A stretch of 64,000 bases of DNA from Polytrichum commune. Taxonomy: Eukaryota; Streptophyta; Polytrichopsida; Polytrichales; Polytrichaceae. Shown here piece after piece: positions 20,421 through 30,637 of this stretch. The translations under genes were made by a program, and so were the position numbers. Under the pieces are notes generated by a model. That model worked only from the letters and a program-made list of their open reading frames with translations, did no database searches and was not told where the DNA came from. The stretch lies in NCBI GenBank assembly GCA_950295325.1, contig OX485809.1, positions 18,180,144 to 18,244,143 of the forward strand, read 5' to 3'. Each line of letters starts with the position of its first letter. Positions within the stretch are counted from its first letter, which is position 1.

Positions 20421-23400
20421 CATATTGAATTGGATATGTGAAGGAAAATTCTGGTGAACTATGTGGTGTTAAAAGTCTTCCTCGTTGTTCCTAAATCTAG
20501 TGGGTTGTCCATGGATTGGCATATTGAATTGGATATGTGAAGGAAAATTGTGATGAACTATGTGATGTTTAAAGTCTTCCTCGTTGTACCTAAATCTAGT
20601 GGGTTGTCCATAGATTGGCATATTGAATTGGATATGTGAAGGAAAATTGTGATGAACTATGTGGTGTTAAAAGTCTTCTTGGTTGTACCTAAATCTAGTG
20701 GGTTGTCCATGGATTGGCATATTGAATTGGACTCGGGGAGGTGACTATCGGAATTTTAGAAACCACGTGAGATAAAACATAGGGTCAATTTAATTCGTTG
20801 AGGGTAAATTTTATAAGTTTGTTAGATCTACCATAGCATTGGAAATATGTCCCCAACATGATTACATGTAAAATAAGGTGTTGAATAAATCCTTCATTTT
20901 AGTAAGTAGTAGAAAAAAAATAAGGTCATAGATATTGGATCCCCCCAAATGTATGTAGTAGGATCAATAGAATAATATGGGTTTGACTACTTGGATGAAT
21001 AATGTTTAAATTCTGTCCAAATTTGAACGAAATGCGTTAGTATGGAGGGAAATGTTATGGATTTTGTTTGGGGAAGGAATGTTGCGACTTCTCAACGACC
21101 CTTGGGCTTGATTGGGGTTTGGGCAAGCATAGTGGCGCGAAAGCGGTAGGTAAGACATAGTTTTTGGAGCTTTCTTCTTTGTTCCATAGCATTCACACAG
21201 GGTGTTTCACAAGCACCGAAGATTCGGCTTAGTCCGCTCTCGTGCAGCTAAAGTCGATTTCAAACTCCACCTCTTTGATTTTCCCCTTTCATTGTCCGTT
21301 TTTGACGACATACTATTGATTTCCGACGCCCTCTTGAATGTAGGATGTAGAAAGATGAAGAGTTTCAAGATCTGAATGTGAGCGTAGAAAGATGAGATGT
21401 TGATGATTATATCAATGTTTCATCTTCTACAGAGAGAATGTTGGGTCTTGGGATGGATTGTGAAGTGTATTTTATGCAGAGCAGTACGACAACTATCTCA
21501 TTTACAGTTAAATCGGTTGTTAAGAGGACAAGGGGAAGACCTTCCAAAAATCTGCAACCTACATGTGTCCTCAATGGAGTTGACTAGGGTACGTGGTGTA
21601 TATGACAAATTCAAATAATGAGACGGAAGTTAGGTACAAGGTGGGGAAGTTGCAGGTATTCCATTGACCGTCACAATTGGGAGGTGAACAAAGGTAAATA
21701 AACAAATATTGCCGGAACCAGTTTTATGGTCTATCTTAATTATTTTAGAAAAGTCCTTGGACACTTCAAATTCAAATGTGACCACTCGGATTCTATTTGG
21801 GTTGATATAGATAGCATAATTTGCACAGTGACTATGTTATTTGATGTAGAGAAGGATGTCTTTGAGCTTGATCCGGTTGATGACAATTCCTTGAATGAGT
21901 TTGTGGAGAAATCTACATAAAATTGATAGCGATGTAGGATATTGGTTGTGACCCTATACCCATACCACAAAATAACTAATTTTGTTTTTTAGTATAGAAA
22001 TTATGAATGATTGTTGTAGAAAATATTTTCTAAGTTAGTAGGTGTTATTCAATCTATGAAATTCTCTTGCTTCATTCAAAGATGTCATTTATTAATGAGC
22101 ATTGGATGGTTGAAGTGATAAGCATGTATTCGTCTTTTCAAATGCATGAAGATGATGAGTTAACTCTCAATCCAAATTCGGAGGAAGTTAGGTATTACGC
22201 ATTCCTAAACCTTAAATTTGCACATTTTCTTGCTATTTGGTCTTGAATAGATTTTTGAATGAGCATCTTCAATTCTCTAAAGCTAAAACCTAGTTTTTAA
22301 GCCATGAAATTATGAGAATTAAGGTTGGCTTGTGTTCATTCTTCATCAGTTTTTGTTGTTGCTTTTACTTATCTTGCTAGTAGTGTCTAATATTTCAACA
22401 TTCTGTTGATTGCCTTTTTGTTATAACAACCTTTTGTAGATGATCGATTGGTGTGCTGCAACATTTGACAACCTCACCATGATAGCTAGACTCGGAGGAT
22501 TGTGCTTTGCCTTCGAAGAATACGGTGTTGGAGTGGTTGGAGACTTTGAAGGTTGCTGTCTCATGCCAATAATTAGTTTTAGTTATTCGTCATCATTGGT
22601 GTTAAACCTCTCTAAATTTTTTAGTCTTATCATGTGATTGTAGAGGATATTGACATGTACCTTAACATATGTTTTGGAGGGTGCATAGTTTTATCCTAAC
22701 CCTCCACATTGTAAATATTTGGTACAATGTTGAATGTGTTTGTGAACACAATTAAAGTAAATGTTTTCAATTTTTGTATTTAGGTTTCTTTCATTTAAAT
22801 GCAATCTTTTGTTTTGGAATATATAGTTGTACACATTTTCATGTCTTGTGATAGTTGGTTGTATTTTTTTTTGTTCTATCCGCATTTACAACTTGTTTAT
22901 GTTAGCTTCTACATTTTGTTATCTCCATGTTTATTGGTAACCTTTTAACTAGTATCAAAGTGCTATTGGTTGTGTTTTGAATGGGACTTTGAATGGTTTA
23001 GCATTGGTATAACTAATTAAAACTGATTGAATAACAAGATGGAAGATATGAAACGTTTGTTGCTAACATAATTGATTTTGCAATGCTATAGTATTCCGTC
23101 CACTATTTGGTACTTGTACGATTTATTAAAAAAAATATGGTGCCAAAAAATAGCCTCTCTAAATAATTACAAATAAATTTAGGGTGCTAAAAAATATGTC
23201 AAAGTAACTTTATATCTACAAATAGGGAGGAAAAAAATATTGAGAGGTGCATAAATATTCCCCCATAAAATACCCCATTATCGCACGTGGTTACAAAATG
23301 TAAGGGGGTGTGATCCCCCCGTGGAATTGGATATGTGAAGGAAAATTGTGATGAACTATGTGGTGTTAAAAGTCTTTTTGGTTGTACCTAAATATAGTGG

Positions 23401-23611
23401 GTTGTCTATGGATTGGCATATTGAATTGGATATGTGAAGGAAAATTGTGATGAACTATGTGGTGTTAAAAGTCTTCCTCGTTGTTCCTAAATCTAGTGGG
23501 TTGTCCATAGATTGGCATATTGAATTGGATATGTGAAGGAAAATTGTGATGAACTATGTGGTGTTAAAAGTCTTCCTCGTTGTTCCTAAATCTAGTGGGT
23601 TGTCCATAGAT
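20421..23611 (+). repeat. 99-bp tandem array, split by a 2.6-kb insertion
   Basis: Units beginning CATATTGAATTGGATATGTG start at 20421, 20520, 20619, 20718 (interrupted after 14 bases), 23417 and 23516, each 99 bp. The interrupted unit resumes at 23324. Copy 2 of the long repeat has only one such unit (from about 46825), so the array expanded in copy 1. There are no variable spacers, so this is not a CRISPR array. Confidence 0.85.
20732..23323. mobile_element. 2592-bp DNA element inserted in the 99-bp array, 8-bp target duplication
   Basis: GAATTGGA flanks both ends (20724-20731 and 23324-23331) and is present once in uninterrupted array units, so the duplication is genuine. The left end is CTCGGGGAGGTGAC and the right end, reverse-complemented, CACGGGGGGATCAC, a short imperfect inverted repeat. 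An 8-bp duplication suggests the hAT superfamily. Inside, no transposase was recognised. Small open stretches lie at 21397-21618, 21726-21920 ('FDVEKDVFELDPVDDNSLNEF') and 22440-22637, possibly exons of a captured or decayed gene. Confidence 0.8.
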
Positions 23612-23993
23612 TGAAGTCCTTTCCAATCACATCATATTAGCCAAAATAAAACTGTGTGTGTTGACATGTGACAAAAGATCAGCACTCAAACATTTATGAA
23701 CAAAGACAATTTCAGAATGTCACTGCAGTCTCACTTCCATGATACAACGCTTGACTATACAACACCTCGACTATATGACACATTTCATGTTGACCGATCT
23801 ACCTCCATACTACAACTACGAGGCTCGTAACACAACATTTTTTAAGCCCGGTTTGTCATATAGTAGAGGTCACTAATGAGCATAAGTGGCGGGACCCACA
23901 CTAGGACTTGCCTTGGGATTGAGGAGATGTTCCAAATACGAAATGAATTCGAAAAAGAACATGAATCATGTTCATCGGTGGGTGAAATTAACT

Positions 23994-25338
23994 TGTGTCA
24001 CCCAAAGTTCGCCACCCTTAATTTCGTCCTAGCCCGAGTGGAAAATATTGGAATGACACGTAGTAATGATATTTCAATGTATAATTATTTCAATTAAAAG
24101 AGTGCGAGTGTTTAAAAACACTTACCTCAATGGTCAATCACCAATACATTTAAAAGTTACACACACCCTTTCCTACTTAATGAATCCAACACTTTAAATC
24201 TAAACATCATAAGTCAAAAACTATAACAGTGTGTCATTATTTTTTTGGAAGTTTGGACATAGTTTCGGTTTTTTGGCTCTCAAAAATTCATATGAAGTCC
24301 AAGAAATGAGTTCTTGGTATCCATGGATAGGTAATGAAGTCCTCTACATGAATATGAAATAATATTTCTACTGCCACAAAGTATATGGTCACAATTCTAC
24401 GCTGTTCCCTTTGAATCTGCATTTTTCACTAGTTTTTGGAAGTTTGGACATAGTCTCGGTTTTTTGGCTCTCAAAAATTCATATGAAGTCCAAAAAATGA
24501 GTTCTTGGTATCCATGGATAGGTAATGAAGTCCTCTACATGAATGTGCAATAATATTTCTACTGCCACAAAGTATATGGTCACAATTCTACGCTGTTCCC
24601 TTTGAATCTACACTTTTTCACTAGTTTTTGGAAGTTTGGACATAGTCTCGGTTTTTTGGCTTTCAAAAATTCATATGAAGTCCAACAAAACTAAATGCTC
24701 CAATAAGAGACTTTGCACATCCGCATAAGTATAAGGATAATCAATGTAAATCCAAGTAGTCAAACAAAGCTATAAATTGAACTTTAAATCATTCACGCCC
24801 AACTATTACTAACAAGAGGTCAAGCCCTCTTTAAGGCCAACTAGCCTTGGCTCCTAACTTTACACCTATGCACACACACGTGCTCCTATCTTGCTTCCCA
24901 CGCACCCACACTTATAACACGTGGGGTGCCAAGGAGCACGAAGGAAAGAGAGGAGGAGTGAGGGAAGAACGAGGTCTTAAATAATGAGTTTGAGGAGGTG
25001 AGCACCCTCAAGGCTCACGATAAGCCTTCGAAATCTCCTCCTACTTTGTAGGCTCTCATCTTATCTCTTGAGCCTTTTTCCTAAAACAAACACCAAAGGT
25101 CTTAATTCAATCATTTAACTACCCTTGGATCTCTACCTACTACGCTTACCAACTACGGAGCTTCCTTTTACTACTACACTTTTAATTAATCCACTCCAAA
25201 TGAGCCTAATGCTTAAACCTAGCTTCTTTCAAGCTTCACTCTTTTTATATTTTTGTAAATAATCATAAAACACTAAAACATCCCTTGTAATGGTTTACAA
25301 GAGTTAAAACAAACATGTGGGCCCATTTTGGGCTCACA
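23994..25338 (-). mobile_element. 1.34-kb solo LTR of the TGTGAGCCC family
   Basis: On the minus strand it starts TGTGAGCCCAAAATGG (25338) and ends GGGTGACACA (23994). Copy 2 of the surrounding repeat lacks it and shows the empty site TTAACTTGACTC (near 47460). AACTT abuts both ends within one base, consistent with a 5-bp duplication. A TATTTAAG box (about 24980), and the family hairpin (24107-24122) near the 3' end, are in minus orientation. Inside it, a 191-bp unit is tandemly repeated. Confidence 0.82.
24242..24690. repeat. 191-bp tandem repeat inside the solo LTR
   Basis: The word TTTTTGGAAGTTTGGACATAG recurs so that its GG starts at 24247, 24438 and 24630, each followed by a near-identical TTTTTTGGCT...ATTCATATGAAGTCCAA stretch. 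About 2.3 units. Confidence 0.8.
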
Positions 25339-25592
25339 ACTTGACTCAAGTTATTTGTTCTAAACCATGGTTTTAGAACAAATGTTGCACTTTTACATCC
25401 TTGGGTTTAGGCGGAAGTTGAAGTAGAACTGAAAAAAAATTCAACTAATCTTTTGTTGTGTCTATTCGAGTTTTGGTTGAAATTTGGGTGGAGGTTGGAA
25501 CTCATATTTAAGTATATTTGGACAAACCAATTGTCCAAAAAAAAACAACAAATAGATGTGCACTTATGAGGACAAAAACATTGAACAACAAC

Positions 25593-27084
25593 AAGTGGCT
25601 AGTCGCATGGTCTTTGCCTTAGTATTTGAGCAAAAAAAAAATTAACATGACGATATTGTGGAACATAATTTGGAAGTTTAAATGCAAAATATATTGGTTT
25701 ATGGTCTGTCCAATATGCTTCAAGAACTCTAGAGATGCATTGTTAAGTTGGAGCATTTGTCCATACATTATCAATTTGGAAATCATATATGGTTGTACTT
25801 TCTTGAAATTGAAGACATATGTTATAAAATTTCATGAAATGTTGGAGTTCTTTGATATCAGATGAATTTTGGTTGAGCATATTGATGTTAAAATCACCTA
25901 ATATTGTTGTAGGACAAGAGGTTGGTATTGTACTTAAAAAGTGTCGAAGGTGGTTCAATAATGTTTGATGACTGTGAAAATATAATTAGTAATAAGGAAA
26001 TGTGAAAAAAATAGTGGCAAGCTAATGAATGCGAAAATGCAATGAGGAAATAGGAAAAATGAAAATATAGTAAGCAAGAAAAGTGAAAATGCAATGAGTA
26101 ATAGAAAAAGTAAAAATGCAGTGAATAAAAAACGGATGAATGTGAAAATGCTACTAAGTAGGCACAATGAAAATGCAATGATGAAAATGACAATGTAAAA
26201 TGCACTGAATAATTAGGTAACTTGAAAATACATCAAGTAACAATTGAACATGAAAATGCAATGAGTAACTAAAGAATGCCAAAACAAAATATTGAATACG
26301 ATGGTACAAATACGATGATATGTTGTTGTTTTCATAATCGTAGATGTTGTCGCTTTTGGACAAAATGCCAAAGTCAATACACATATGTAAAATTTAAAGT
26401 TCAAATCAATTTTGAACTTGCTATATACTATAAAACACTATAACACACAACCAATATAATATACTATAACACACTAGAATACACTATGACATATGTATCA
26501 AGGCAAATTTTTGTAAATGATATCAAACAGAAGAAGATGCTATGATCACATCAAGATTATCATTGGATTTATTGAATCTAATAAGTTCACCCAAAGGACT
26601 CAAATGAAACTCACCTCTTGCAACTAGGGAGCCTAGTGCTTCAATGCTGCAATGCGGTTGGTTACATAAAAATCAAAGAAATCAGATTCAAACTTGTGCA
26701 ACAGGGCCTAAATTCATGCGGCGCTCACAAATGCAGCAATAGACACTACTAGAGATTGTATACAATCTAGACCTGTAACATGACATTTATTGAAGTAAAG
26801 AAAGACGTGACTTAATAGCATATATTACTAGAAATTGTGTTATCTATGACATGTCTTGGGGGACCATGCCCTACAACCCATGGATCGTTCATTTGGACAT
26901 AGCCAATATGTTTAGGACCATTGCTTATGATGTCTGAATATACTAATTATTTTACGGGCTCCATACTAAATTATTACTTAACGTTAAAGCGTGCATGCAT
27001 GTGTAGGGCTATCATTGGTTCATATGTTGAAAAATGAGTGAACCTATTTTTTAACAAATGAGTGACATTTAAAAGAGTTATCCA
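25593..27084. other. AT-rich stretch with a degenerate short repeat
   Basis: From about 25970 to 26290 the words GAAAATGCAATGA and GAGTAA recur irregularly, giving spurious minus-strand Phe/Leu/Tyr-rich ORFs. Nothing else recognised. Confidence 0.4.
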
Positions 27085-27262
27085 CCATTAGTAAGTCCAA
27101 TCTTCACCTCCTGAGCCTTGCCATCTATAAACACCTATAGTTCTAAGTGCCTAGTCACTTACCTAATAGGCTAAGCCAAAGGCGGGGGCCAAGGGATTTG
27201 ATCCTTGAACCTCTTGGCTCCCACATAGAGGCCTTAGCCACTAAGCCACCACTCCGCGCATG
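27085..27262 (-). mobile_element. tRNA-derived SINE
   Basis: On the minus strand the sequence begins near GCGGAGTGGTGGCTTAGTGG, which contains an A-box-like TGGCTTAGTGG, and 40 bases later carries a B-box-like GGTTCAAGGATCAAATCC. It is followed by CTTGGCCCCCGCC and a tail ('GGCTTAGCCTATTAGGTAAG'). A related unit in the same orientation is at 60465-60606. The two internal boxes are those of RNA polymerase III promoters. No full cloverleaf is seen, so it is not a functional tRNA gene. Confidence 0.6.
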
Positions 27263-27285
27263 ATATATTAGAAGTATTTAAAACA

Positions 27286-27783
27286 TTTGTATATAGAGGC
27301 CCCAAGTTACTCTTTATTTTTTATTTACTGTATACAATATAATATATTATATACAACATATATTATTTATTGTCTATTATTTATTGCTTATAATTTATTG
27401 TCCAGTATTTGTTGTATACTGCTTATTATTTATTATTTACTGCCTTGTATTTACTGTTTATATTATCATATTTACTATGTATTGCGTAATATTCATTGTT
27501 TATAGTATTTTATATTATCTATTTTATATATTATTTTCAATATGTTATTATTATATGTTATATATAGTATATTATTTCATATTTATAGTATGATATTTCA
27601 TATTTCATATTTATAGTATATTAGTACTATTAATGGTCTTCTGTTTATTATTTATAGAATTTATATTATTTTAAGTATGTTATTCTTATCTAATGTATAT
27701 AGTATATTATTTACTATTTATGGTCTGATATTTATTATTTAATTGTTTCTATTAATGGTGTGCTATTCTTATTTACTATTTAT
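27286..27783. repeat. Low-complexity TATTTATTGTTTA-type region
   Basis: Nearly all A and T, built of TATTTA, TTATTG and TATAGTAT words. The tyrosine- and isoleucine-rich ORFs on the plus strand here are products of this composition. Confidence 0.75.
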
Positions 27784-28371
27784 CCCGGGTACGCAACTCC
27801 CGTATTATATGGTCCTGATTTTAATCACTTATAATTCGTTTTAGTCTAATATTGAGTGATACAATTTGTTTTATTGTAGGAAACCCTTGTAGCCCTTCTA
27901 ACAAGGAATCCAAAAATGTAATTATATATAGGAAATGAATATGTTTTTAAGCATATAATTGCATTAAAAACCTAATTATATGAATTTTTTTAATACAGGT
28001 ACCATAGGTCAAACTATCCAACTTTTTGGACTTTTTAATAAAATTTTAACATTGTGAATGAATTATAATTTTAATGGGAGGCAAGTATTCGTGGCTTATA
28101 ATTTTAATGGGAGGCTTAATAAATATGCAACACAACTTTGTTTTCATCTCATTTATTTAATTTGGTCTTCATCCAACTTTTTTTCATCTCATTTTATTTA
28201 ATTTGGTCTTTACCCAATTTTTTTTCATCTTATTTAATTTAATTTGGTCTTCATCCAACTTTTTTATCATTTTAATTTGATATAATTTGATATAATTTTT
28301 ACAAAAGCCGTCCTCTAAGCCGTTTTAAGTACGATGTCCCCTGCGTATAATATGGGAGTTACGTATCCGGG
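27784..28371. mobile_element. 588-bp element with terminal inverted repeats
   Basis: The left end reads CCCGGGTACGCAACTCCCGT and the right end, reverse-complemented, CCCGGATACGTAACTCCCAT, continuing as TATTATA on both sides. The interior carries repeated TTTAATTTGGTCTTCATCC words and an internal duplication of TATAATTTTAATGGGAGGC. I could not define a target-site duplication, so the superfamily is open. Confidence 0.6.
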
Positions 28372-28689
28372 CCATTATAGTATATTATAAGATTTATTAT
28401 ATTTATTATATATTGGAAATTGTCTATTATTTACTGTGTACATGATTTTCCACATACACCTTAAAAATTACCGACCATAATTCACATAATCTATTGGGCA
28501 AATTGTCTGATGGTGATGTGAGTCGTCCTATAAACAATATCGGGGCGTCAATGTGTCTATAATGACTATTTTCCAACACTTATACTAGGAACATGTCGAT
28601 TTTTTTTTTATGAAGTGTTTGTCCAATTAGCACATGCATGCTAAAACACTGTACTAAAAACAATTGTTTTTCTTGTAGTGAGAAGGTGC

Positions 28690-29880
28690 ATCTTCGACGG
28701 CAATAATAGCATTGATATGAATCACAAAAGAGCATGGAGCATCCAGCTTGCAAAGGTTGCATTGGTAATTACCGGATTGTTGACGATAGATATCCCGAGC
28801 TTACAATTACCACACACCCACTTGTATGGTAATGCGGATGGGTTGACTACAATCATACACCCCGTAATTTGCAATAATCCAACAAGAAATGTACGTTCAT
28901 ATTTGCACATAATTTATAAAAATGAATGAAAGAAGAACACCAATCAAATAGAATAGTGTCATTACCTTCTGAGCAACAATTTAGCCCTGATTTTTTATGT
29001 GTGTGTTGAAAACAGTGGTAAGTTTGGATTTCAATATGTTAGAGTGAACTGGTGCCAAAATAGATGACCCAATTGTAAGAAGTCGAACATCTCTTTTGTT
29101 GGAGCATGCTATGTTTTTTATGATGATATGGGTAGGTTCATCTTTGCGGAATTGTTCCGCAAATGAATGATAATCACTTTCAAAAGCTAATAAAAAAACT
29201 CACCTACATATGCAAACTGAAATTAGAAAAGATGAAGGTGATTTTCAAAATGACAATAATCAAAATAAGGTATTGGAAGTACTTACAATTTGAATGTCTT
29301 CAGCATCATGTCCATCAGCAACAAGGAGCTCAAATTTTTGATCGACTTCTCTTCTCACGCCAATGATAGTAACAACAAGTGTGGAAGTGACAAACCGTTG
29401 GAGCATTCGCCGTGCAAAGGAACGGATTGTATATGATACGTGGAAGAAAAGTTTAATTGGAGGATCCAATGGCGGAATCTCAGAGACCTTTGTGGCAGTA
29501 GAGATATCTATTGTCCAGTCCGAATCTCTCTTGTCATAATCTGATCGGCCTCTCATACTAAAATTGTCCAACTGCAAAAACTTCCCCCTCTTTAGTTTAT
29601 CCAGGTGCGTTTTCACCAAATTTCCCTTCACAGTTACGATTATAGTCGTTGTATCAACTGTGTCCGTAACATCTGTATGGAAAAACCAGTGAGTTGGAGA
29701 TTTTGATGGTGACATGGTGCTCCCATAACAAGACAATACAAAACACTCAAAAACCACATCCCGAAGAGCATTATCTATTTCTTCCAATAATGCAGTGGGG
29801 CGCTCAGCTCGTTTCGTCATGATACCTTCAAAAGAACGATGACACACAAGGTAGCAACAAACAGAGGAAAACAAAGCCAA
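28690..29880 (-). pseudogene. RPA1-like single-strand DNA-binding protein gene, broken
   Basis: Exon 1 (29880 or 29820 down to 29287) encodes an OB-fold-like region ('KRGKFLQLDNFSMRGRSDYD', 'LFFHVSYTIRSF', 'VVTIIGVRREVDQKFELLVADG') and ends exactly at a consensus GTAAGT donor (29286-29281). A second exon (about 29180-28966) continues with 'FAEQFRKDEPTHIIIKNIACS' and 'GSSILAPVHSN', has an in-frame TAA and ends at GTAATG. A third (about 28912-28690) holds a zinc-finger-like 'YKWVCGNCK' and, one frame over, 'YQCNLCKLDAPCSFVIHINAI', which matches the layout of the RPA1 C-terminal zinc OB fold. RPA1-like proteins bind single-stranded DNA, and such genes are often carried by Helitrons. The stop and the frameshift suggest a pseudogene. 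No Helitron ends were identified. Confidence 0.55.
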
Positions 29881-29929
29881 AGAGAGCTCTTAGGGAAGAA
29901 TGAGGAGCTCGAAGAAGAATGAGGAAGAA

Positions 29930-30150
29930 GATGAAGGACGAGATTCACATTGAAGTTCTTAGGAGGCGGCTCTACAGTTCTAGTCAGAGTTTATACTAGT
30001 TCTAGTTCTATAGTTCTAATAAGAGTTTTTACGGGAAGAAGATGAAGGACGAGATTCGCATTGAAGCTCTTAAGAGGCGACTCTACAGTTCTAGTAAGAG
30101 TTTTTACTAGTTCTAGTTCTACAGTTATAGTCAAAAAATTTATTAGTACT
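29930..30150. repeat. 111-bp tandem duplication
   Basis: GATGAAGGACGAGATTC occurs at 29930 and 30041, each followed by a GCGGCTCTACAGTTCTAGT-like block and GAGTTT(A/T)TACTAG. It lies just outside the leftmost end of the LTR nest. Confidence 0.7.
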
Positions 30151-30637
30151 ACAATTCTAGTCAGTTTACTTTTTATTTTTTACTTTTACGCCATAGTTTC
30201 ACTGTTTAGCACTTGTCAGCCACAAACCCCCACCCTTGTGCGTCCTAGTCCAGGTGAGAGCCAGTAGCTCACAGGTAACTAATTGATTTTCTAGAGCCTT
30301 AGGATCCCACTACCATTAACCCCACAATATGAACATTGAACACACAACTTTATTCAAATAACACAAGATTGAAGTATTGAGAAATACTATATCACCTCAT
30401 GGTCATTGTAACCCAATTCCACCCATAACATCCTTGAATCCTACTCCTAACTAATGTCTAATTAAATCATCTCCCTCATGCACTCATGGCCTCCCGGTTA
30501 ACCGGTAAATACCCATTAGCCTCTAATCCTAATACATTTAACTAATCATTCAACCCCTATCTCCGAGTTGGAACCATTTGCTGTCCCCCCTTGTACCCCC
30601 TTCTAGCTCCTGGAATGATAGCCTTACAGGGCCCTGG

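Larger units (their letters stand above)
18268..25592 (+). repeat. Long dispersed repeat, copy 1 (with nested insertions)
   Basis: The same sequence, in the same orientation, is found at 44649-47705. From 18268 to about 20485 the two copies look identical by eye except that copy 2 has one extra 22-bp unit (GTTTATCCATGTTTGCATACAT, tandem near 44756). The homology then jumps over a tandem array and a 2.6-kb insertion, resumes at 23611 (TTGAAGTCCTTTCCAATCAC), is interrupted by a solo LTR and continues from 25339 to about 25592. No coding gene is visible in the shared part. It may be a non-autonomous element or a segmental duplication. Confidence 0.8.

Noticed and set aside
20421-23611. Regularly spaced 99-bp repeats resembling a CRISPR array
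   Set aside because: Units are contiguous tandem copies without variable spacers, and the context is a eukaryotic TE region.
25894-26404. Minus-strand Phe/Leu/Tyr-rich ORFs resembling membrane proteins
   Set aside because: Produced by the degenerate GAAAATGCAATGA repeat.
27181-27262. Functional tRNA gene
   Set aside because: A- and B-box-like words are present, but acceptor and anticodon stems do not form. A SINE head fits better.
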